DNA from: Caulobacteraceae bacterium
Lineage (GTDB): Bacteria; Pseudomonadota; Alphaproteobacteria; Caulobacterales; Caulobacteraceae
NCBI GenBank assembly: GCA_003165275.1
Contig: PLSW01000385.1
Location: forward strand, 1-34,759
DNA length: 34,759 bases
Direction: 5' to 3'
Below are positions 29,841 through 34,759 of this stretch, in pieces. The notes below the pieces were generated by a model. The model was not told the DNA's origin and searched no databases. It worked only from the letters and a program-made list of their open reading frames with translations. The first letter of the stretch is position 1, and every line of letters starts with the position of its first letter. Both the position numbers and the translations under genes were made by a program.

Positions 29841-31343
29841 ATGACCGCGCTCAGCGAAATAGCCGCCAGGGGCGGCGAAGTTGCCGGTCATCGGCCCTGG
29901 CGACGGCTGGTCGTCGACGCCGAAGCCTGGGTTGCGGCCAGCGAGGCCCTCGCGACCGGCGACCTGTCGCTGCTCAGCTTGTGGGGCGAGCCGGGCTGGG
30001 CGCACATGGCCGTCATGGGCGCGGACGCCGCCGATCTCGCTGTGCTCAGCCTCGAATGTCCCGACCAGCGCTATCCGTCGGTGGGCGCGCGCCATGCGCC
30101 GGCGATCCGGCTGGAACGCCGTCTGTTCGACCTCTACGGGCTTGAGGCCGTCGGCGCCCTCGACGATCGGCCCTGGCTCGATCATGGCCGCTGGGACGCA
30201 CGCCATCCCCTGGGCCAGGCCTTGGCGCCGAGCCCCGTCGAGCCCTATCGCTTCCTGCCCGCCGAGGGCGAGAGCCTGCACCAGATCGCCGTCGGCCCTG
30301 TCCACGCCGGCATCATCGAGCCCGGCCATTTCCGCTTCACGGCCAACGGCGAGGCCGTGGTGCGGCTGGAGGCGCGTCTCGGCTATCTGCATCGTGGCCT
30401 TGAGGCGCGCATGGTGGGCGAAACCCCCGACGCGGCCGCGCGGCTCGCCGCCCGCGCCTGCGGCGACAGCACCGTCGCCTATTCCATCGCCTTCGCCCGC
30501 GCGGCGGAGGCGGCGGCCGGCGTGGCGGCGCCGGAGCGCTCCCTCTGGCTGCGCGCGCTGATGGCCGAGCTGGAACGCCTCGCCAACCACCTGGGCGATA
30601 TTGGCGCGATCTGCAACGACGCCTCGTTCGGCCTGATGCACGCCCATTGCGGCGTTCTGCGCGAGCAAGTGCTGCGCGCCTGCGCCGCCGCGTTCGGCCA
30701 TCGGCTGATGATGGACGCGGTGTCGCCGGGCGGCGTTTCGGCGGACCTGGGGCCGGATGGGCGGCAGCGCCTCTCGGCCCTCGTCACAACCATTCGCGAC
30801 CGGTTCCCGCTGCTGGTGGCGGTCTATGACGACACCGCTTCGCTGCAGGATCGGACGGTCGGAACCGGCGTCCTGACGCCGGCGCTGGCCCGCCGTTTCG
30901 CGGCCGGCGGCTATGTGGGCCGCGCGTCCGGCCGCGCCTTCGACGCCCGTCGAAGCCTGGTCTACTCGCCCTACGATCAGCTCGCATTCGAGACGCCGAC
31001 CCGCGAGGCGGGCGACGTGAACGCGCGGGTGTGGGTCCGCATCGACGAGGTGACGCAGAGCCTCAATCTGATCGAACAGATCCTCGATCGCCTGCCCGGC
31101 GGCCGTATCCACAGCGAGATTCCCGCGGTGTCCGGCGAAGGGATGGCGCTGGTCGAGGGGTTCCGGGGAGATGTCCTGGCATGGCTGCGACTAGCCGAGG
31201 GCCGCGTTGAGCGCTGTCACCTGCGCGACCCGTCCTGGTTCCAGTGGCCGCTATTGGAGGTCTGCATTGAGGGGAACATCGTCGCCGACTTCCCGCTCTG
31301 CAACAAGTCGTTCAACTGCGCCTATGCGGGGGTCGATCTCTGA
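29841..31343 (+). CDS. hyfG: HyfG/HycE-like large subunit (NuoC-NuoD-like), Ni site degenerate
   Basis: Start at 29841 (MTALSEIAARGG). NuoC-like N-terminus (RLERRLFDLYGLEAVG), VGPVHAGIIEPGHFRF, LGYLHRGLEARM. The expected CGxC reads RACGDST and the DPCxxC region reads NKSFNCAYAGVDL. Confidence 0.87.
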   Translation: MTALSEIAARGGEVAGHRPWRRLVVDAEAWVAASEALATGDLSLLSLWGEPGWAHMAVMGADAADLAVLSLECPDQRYPSVGARHAPAIRLERRLFDLYGLEAVGALDDRPWLDHGRWDARHPLGQALAPSPVEPYRFLPAEGESLHQIAVGPVHAGIIEPGHFRFTANGEAVVRLEARLGYLHRGLEARMVGETPDAAARLAARACGDSTVAYSIAFARAAEAAAGVAAPERSLWLRALMAELERLANHLGDIGAICNDASFGLMHAHCGVLREQVLRACAAAFGHRLMMDAVSPGGVSADLGPDGRQRLSALVTTIRDRFPLLVAVYDDTASLQDRTVGTGVLTPALARRFAAGGYVGRASGRAFDARRSLVYSPYDQLAFETPTREAGDVNARVWVRIDEVTQSLNLIEQILDRLPGGRIHSEIPAVSGEGMALVEGFRGDVLAWLRLAEGRVERCHLRDPSWFQWPLLEVCIEGNIVADFPLCNKSFNCAYAGVDL

Positions 31344-31888
31344 TGTCCATGCCCAGGCTCCTGGCCGAAGGCCTGCTCAAGTCAGCGCTGACCGAGGCCT
31401 CGCCGAGCCCCGACGACGAGGCCCTGACGCAGCTTGCCGCGCGGGTGGACACCGCTGCCCATCGGCGGCTGGGCCGCAGCCTCGCCATCCGGCAGGTCGA
31501 CGCCGGTTCCTGCAACGGCTGCGAGCTGGAGATTCACGCCCTGGCCAATGCGTTCTACGATCTTGAGCGGTTTGGGCTGCGGTTTGTCGCCTCGCCGCGG
31601 CACGCCGATGTCCTGCTCGTCACCGGCCCCGTCACCCGCAACATGCGCGAGGCCCTCGAGCGCACGAACAATGCGACGCCAGGGCCCAAGTGGATCGTGG
31701 CGTGCGGCGACTGTGCGGCGGGAACAGGTCTGTTCAACGGTGGATATGCCTGCCATGGCGGTGTCGCCGACGTCCTGCAGGTGGATGTTGTCATTCGAGG
31801 CTGTCCACCGAGCCCGACGGCGTTGTTGATGGGGCTATTGGCCGTGTTGGACGGCGGGGCGACAAAGCCGACCCATCCCGCCATGTAG
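31343..31888 (+). CDS. hyfI: HyfI/HycG-like small subunit (NuoB family)
   Basis: 181 aa; GSCNGCELEIHAL, VTGPVTRNM, CGDCAAGTG, RGCPPSPTALLMGLL: all four Fe-S cysteines present. Confidence 0.88.
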   Translation: MSMPRLLAEGLLKSALTEASPSPDDEALTQLAARVDTAAHRRLGRSLAIRQVDAGSCNGCELEIHALANAFYDLERFGLRFVASPRHADVLLVTGPVTRNMREALERTNNATPGPKWIVACGDCAAGTGLFNGGYACHGGVADVLQVDVVIRGCPPSPTALLMGLLAVLDGGATKPTHPAM

Positions 31889-31949
31889 GCCGCGACAGCT
31901 TGTCGGGGCGTCTGACGCGACGATGGACACCCGGCTCGCCCGACTTTCC

Positions 31950-32354
31950 TCAGGGAGCAACGTCGCGCGAGGCGCCGCGCTTAAGCTGTATGTCCACGCC
32001 GCTGGATTGGTGCGACACGAACAGACTGTTGCTCCAACGGCTGAAGCCAAGCACCGTCTTGCCATCCGCGCCGACCAGCCGCATGCCGTCCGCCGTCGGC
32101 TGCCAAGCGACCGGATCGCCAGGCACGGCGCCGGCGCAACCCGGGGCCGCTTTGGCCGAATATCCGGGGCCGACGCGGTTTTTGCCAAGCGTCACGACGC
32201 AGATGTCGCGTCCGCCGGATTGCAGCGTCCAGGCGCCGCTCGCCTCGCTCGGGCTCAGAGGCACGCCCGCCTCGTGATCGGCGGAAAGTGCTGAGGCCAC
32301 GTGCGGCAGCAATGCGAAGGCTGCAATTCCAGCGAAGACGACCCAGCGCTTCAT
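31950..32354 (-). CDS. AprI/Inh family metalloprotease inhibitor
   Basis: 134 aa, signal peptide MKRWVVFAGIAAFALLPHVASA; ASGAWTLQSGGRDICVVTLGKNRVGPGYSAKAAPGCAG resembles AprI/Inh lipocalin-like inhibitors. Confidence 0.75.
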   Translation of the reverse strand: MKRWVVFAGIAAFALLPHVASALSADHEAGVPLSPSEASGAWTLQSGGRDICVVTLGKNRVGPGYSAKAAPGCAGAVPGDPVAWQPTADGMRLVGADGKTVLGFSRWSNSLFVSHQSSGVDIQLKRGASRDVAP

Positions 32355-32518
32355 GACGTTTCTCCAGCAATCGCAGCGTTAAACGTCTATCGGTCAGGAC
32401 AGTTGCGCATCCGGCGCTGCAACTGCTCCTTTTGGAGCTGAATGTCCCTGTCGAGTCTAACCCCCGCCGCTCGATGCGCCGGAGCTCGCTGTTGGCCGGG
32501 CTAGGGGCGATGGGGGCT

Positions 32519-32770
32519 GTCAGGTTAACCCTGCCCGCTCGGAATAGCTCCTGCCCTTCCGAAATCTAGACGCAGGCCTCCTGCAACCACACCTGATAGG
32601 CCGCGGCGCGGAAGCCGTTTCAGCGTTCGCCGGCTGATCAAATGGCGAGCCGTGTAGAATTTATTAGTATAGATCGAGGCCTGGGTGGTCAGGAACCTCT
32701 CGGCGGATGCCCTCGATTTGAATCCCCGCTACCGCCGCTCGTGTTTCCTATCGGCAGGTGGATCCCTCGA
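32519..32770 (-). mobile_element. Decayed IS6-family transposase, C-terminal end plus right end
   Basis: Minus strand: RFLTTQASIYTNKFYTARHLISRRTLKR, then frameshifted to end AYQVWLQEACV-stop; distal sequence tagatttcggaagggcaggagct...cagggttaacctgacagc matches the copy at 9887-9940. Confidence 0.83.
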
Positions 32771-32777
32771 CGCCGCG

Positions 32778-33680
32778 TCAACTGGCTTGGCCTTTGTGGC
32801 GCGACTTGAGCTCGGCCCGCGGCGAATGCCCATACAGCGCCTTGTAGGCCCGGCTGAACGCGGCCTCCGACTCGTAGCCGATACTCAGGCCGATTTCGCC
32901 GACCCGCGCGTCGTGCTTGGCCAGTAGATCCCGCGCCAAGGCCAAGCGCCATTCATTATGGTAGCGCAGCGGTGAGCGGCCGACGAGGGTCGTGAACCGG
33001 TCGCTGAAGCTCGACCGCGACATGCCGGCGATCCCTGCCAGGGCTTCGATGCTCCAGCGTTGATTGGGTTTTTCATGGATCGCCTTCACTGTGCGGGCGA
33101 TGCGGGAGTCGATCAGTCCGCCGATCCAACCCGACGTGTGGCCTTGGTGGACCCAACTGCGCAAGGTCCGGATCACCACCAGGTCGATGAGCCGGGAAAT
33201 CATCAAGGCCGCCCCGGGCTGGATGTCGCCGGCTTCGATCATCAGGAAGTGGATGATGCCCTCAATCCACCCGGCGCCCTGCGCCTTGCCGATGTGGATC
33301 CATCGCGGCAAGGCGGAGACCATGACCCGAAGGCTGTCGGGATCGAACCAGAAACGGCAGATGACGAAGGCCGCCGGCGCGTCCGTCGCCGCCAGCCGCA
33401 TGTCCCCCGGTCCACGGGGCAATAGAAGCAGGTCGCCGGAGGCGATCACCACCGGCGTCTGGTGGTCGCCGGCGAGCGTAAGAGCGCCCTCCGTGACGAC
33501 GAGGACATGGGCCGTTTCCGGGTCCAACTCGGCGGCCTGGCCCGCCTGAAGGACGCGGGAATAGATCTTGTCCCCCGTGAGGCGGATCTGGGCGAGCACG
33601 TGGGACAGAAGGTCCGCTGAAAGGGCGCTGCGCACGTCTGATTCCGGATGAACGATCAAGTTTTCCAGATGGTCCGTCAT
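32778..33680 (-). CDS. AraC family transcriptional regulator (cupin N-terminal domain)
   Basis: 300 aa; double HTH (WSIEALAGIAGMSRSSFSDRFTTLVGRSPLRYHNEWRLALARDLL...VGEIGLSIGYESEAAFSRAYKALYGHSPRAE). Confidence 0.92.
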   Translation of the reverse strand: MTDHLENLIVHPESDVRSALSADLLSHVLAQIRLTGDKIYSRVLQAGQAAELDPETAHVLVVTEGALTLAGDHQTPVVIASGDLLLLPRGPGDMRLAATDAPAAFVICRFWFDPDSLRVMVSALPRWIHIGKAQGAGWIEGIIHFLMIEAGDIQPGAALMISRLIDLVVIRTLRSWVHQGHTSGWIGGLIDSRIARTVKAIHEKPNQRWSIEALAGIAGMSRSSFSDRFTTLVGRSPLRYHNEWRLALARDLLAKHDARVGEIGLSIGYESEAAFSRAYKALYGHSPRAELKSRHKGQAS

Positions 33681-33706
33681 GGCTCGCTCTGTCGTCTGGC
33701 GCTACA

Positions 33707-33747
33707 TCCATGCGCCATGGAGATGCGTATATCTCTGAATATACGCA
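33707..33747. promoter_or_regulatory. Two inverted repeats in AraC/hydrolase divergent gap
   Basis: TCCATG-CGC-CATGGA (33707-33721) and TGCGTATAT-ctctga-ATATACGCA (33724-33747), both perfect. Confidence 0.5.
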
Positions 33748-33847
33748 GCTTCCTTAACGAAAGTGAACCATCCCTGCGGACCGCTGGCGCAAACGGCAAT
33801 CTTGCTAATTATCCGACGGCGTCGCACTCATCAAAGAGGACCTTCCG

Positions 33848-34603
33848 ATGAAAATCCTGAACGCGACTGCGGCCCTGGCCGCCATCCTGGCCATCGCCAG
33901 CCCGATCGCCGCCAACGCGGCGACCGCCCGCAACGTGGTGCTCGTCCACGGCGCTTTCGCCGGCCCCTCGAGCTGGAACAAGGTCGCCCGCATCCTGCGC
34001 AACAAAGGCTACAAGGTGACCGAGGTCGCGATCCCGCTGACCTCGCTGGAGGCCGACGTCGCCGCGACCCGCAAGGTGCTGGCGGCGCAGAAAGGGCCGA
34101 CGGTTCTGGTCGGTCACTCCTGGGGCGGCGTGGTGATCGGTGAAGCCGGAGACAGCCCCAAGGTCAAGGCGCTGGTCTATGTCGCGGCATTCGCGCCTGA
34201 CAAGGGCGAGAGCGTCCAGGCGCTCTCGAGCAACGGGCCGCCCACCGAAGGCCTCAAGGCGGTTCACCCGGACGCCCAGGGTTTTCTGTCGATCGACCCT
34301 GAAGCGTTCCCCCGCGTGTTCGTCGGCGACGTGCCGGCCGACGAAGGCGCCGCGCTGGCGAAGCAGCAGATGCCGATCAGCGGCGCGGCCTTCGGCGCTC
34401 AAGCCACCGTCGCCGCCTGGCACGACAAGCCCACTTACTACGCGATCTCGGGCAATGACATGATGGTGCCACCGCAGGCCGAGGGCTTTTTCGCTCAGCG
34501 CATGAAGGCCAAGACCGTGACCATCCAGTCGAGCCACGCCTCGCCGGTTTCGCATCCGGGCGAGGTTGCCGCGCTAATTGAAGAGGCCGCCAAGGGGCGG
34601 TAA
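33848..34603 (+). CDS. Secreted alpha/beta-fold hydrolase
   Basis: 251 aa; signal peptide MKILNATAALAAILAIASPIAANA; VVLVHGAFAGPSSW, nucleophile elbow GHSWGG, C-terminal SSHASPVSHPGEV. Confidence 0.92.
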   Translation: MKILNATAALAAILAIASPIAANAATARNVVLVHGAFAGPSSWNKVARILRNKGYKVTEVAIPLTSLEADVAATRKVLAAQKGPTVLVGHSWGGVVIGEAGDSPKVKALVYVAAFAPDKGESVQALSSNGPPTEGLKAVHPDAQGFLSIDPEAFPRVFVGDVPADEGAALAKQQMPISGAAFGAQATVAAWHDKPTYYAISGNDMMVPPQAEGFFAQRMKAKTVTIQSSHASPVSHPGEVAALIEEAAKGR

Positions 34604-34625
34604 TCCCCAGCCGATCCGGCGACCG

Positions 34626-34658
34626 TGGGCCGAAAGCACATCGCGCGCTTTCGGCCCA
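34626..34658 (+). terminator. Stem-loop downstream of the alpha/beta hydrolase
   Basis: TGGGCCGAAAGC-acatcgcgc-GCTTTCGGCCCA, 12-bp perfect arms, 23 nt after the stop codon; weak T-content after. Confidence 0.6.
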
Positions 34659-34721
34659 TTGGCCGTTGGCGCGCCGAGCCGGCGGCAGGCCGCGATCGTT
34701 CCTGTGACACGGCAGGTCTGG

Positions 34722-34759
34722 CCGATTGCCCCCGACCTTGCAGACCATTTCATCGAGAT
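34722..34759 (-). mobile_element. IS6-family transposase remnant running off the window
   Basis: Minus strand from the edge: LDEMVCKVGGNR, the IS6-family first-catalytic-Asp motif; plus-strand ccgaccttgcagacc is identical to 10159-10173. Confidence 0.65.

Noticed and set aside
29835-31112. 425-aa minus-strand ORF opposite the hyfG-like gene
   Set aside because: Antisense shadow; the plus frame carries conserved large-subunit motifs.
24746-31888. Annotating the locus as a functional [NiFe] hydrogenase or as full complex I (nuo)
   Set aside because: Ni-ligand cysteines are absent, and NuoE/F/G/I/A/J/K equivalents are missing; HyfE-like subunit and order point to a hyf/Ehr-type complex.
32355-32387. 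GACGTTT...AAACGTC repeat upstream of the Inh-like gene as an operator
   Set aside because: Arms of 7 bp separated by 19 nt; could easily be chance.

Overview
GC-rich (alphaproteobacterial-looking) 34.8 kb window, read as four functional modules separated by decayed IS6-family insertion-sequence remnants, all in the same (minus) orientation. Module 1 (~0.7-9.8 kb): catabolic/redox genes (acyl-CoA dehydrogenase, GMC oxidoreductase with a Tat-type gluconate-2-dehydrogenase-subunit-3-like partner, TetR regulator, SDR, AraC regulator, and a multidomain secreted beta-propeller protein with a CXXCH haem motif). Module 2 (~10.5-23.9 kb): an HME-type RND efflux operon (NodT-like OMF, HlyD/CzcB-like MFP, CzcA/CusA-like pump) and a complete histidine-utilisation locus (hutU-hutG-hutH-hutI on minus; hutF-hutC on plus). 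Module 3 (~24.5-32.4 kb): a small XRE regulator translationally coupled to a six-gene hyf-like membrane complex (hyfB-C-E-F-G-I-like). Its 'hydrogenase' large subunit has lost three of the four Ni-binding cysteines while the small-subunit Fe-S cysteines and antiporter residues are kept, so it looks like an energy-converting-hydrogenase-related (Ehr) complex of unknown electron chemistry. A secreted AprI/Inh-type protease inhibitor follows. Module 4 (~32.8-34.6 kb): a divergent AraC regulator and secreted alpha/beta-hydrolase. Candidate operators include a perfect 18-bp palindrome upstream of the TetR gene, a 14-bp palindrome in the hutI/hutF gap, and a recurring inverted motif upstream of the SDR, AraC and acyl-CoA dehydrogenase genes. 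No rRNA, tRNA or CRISPR array was recognised. All homology statements come from reading the translations; no database search was run.
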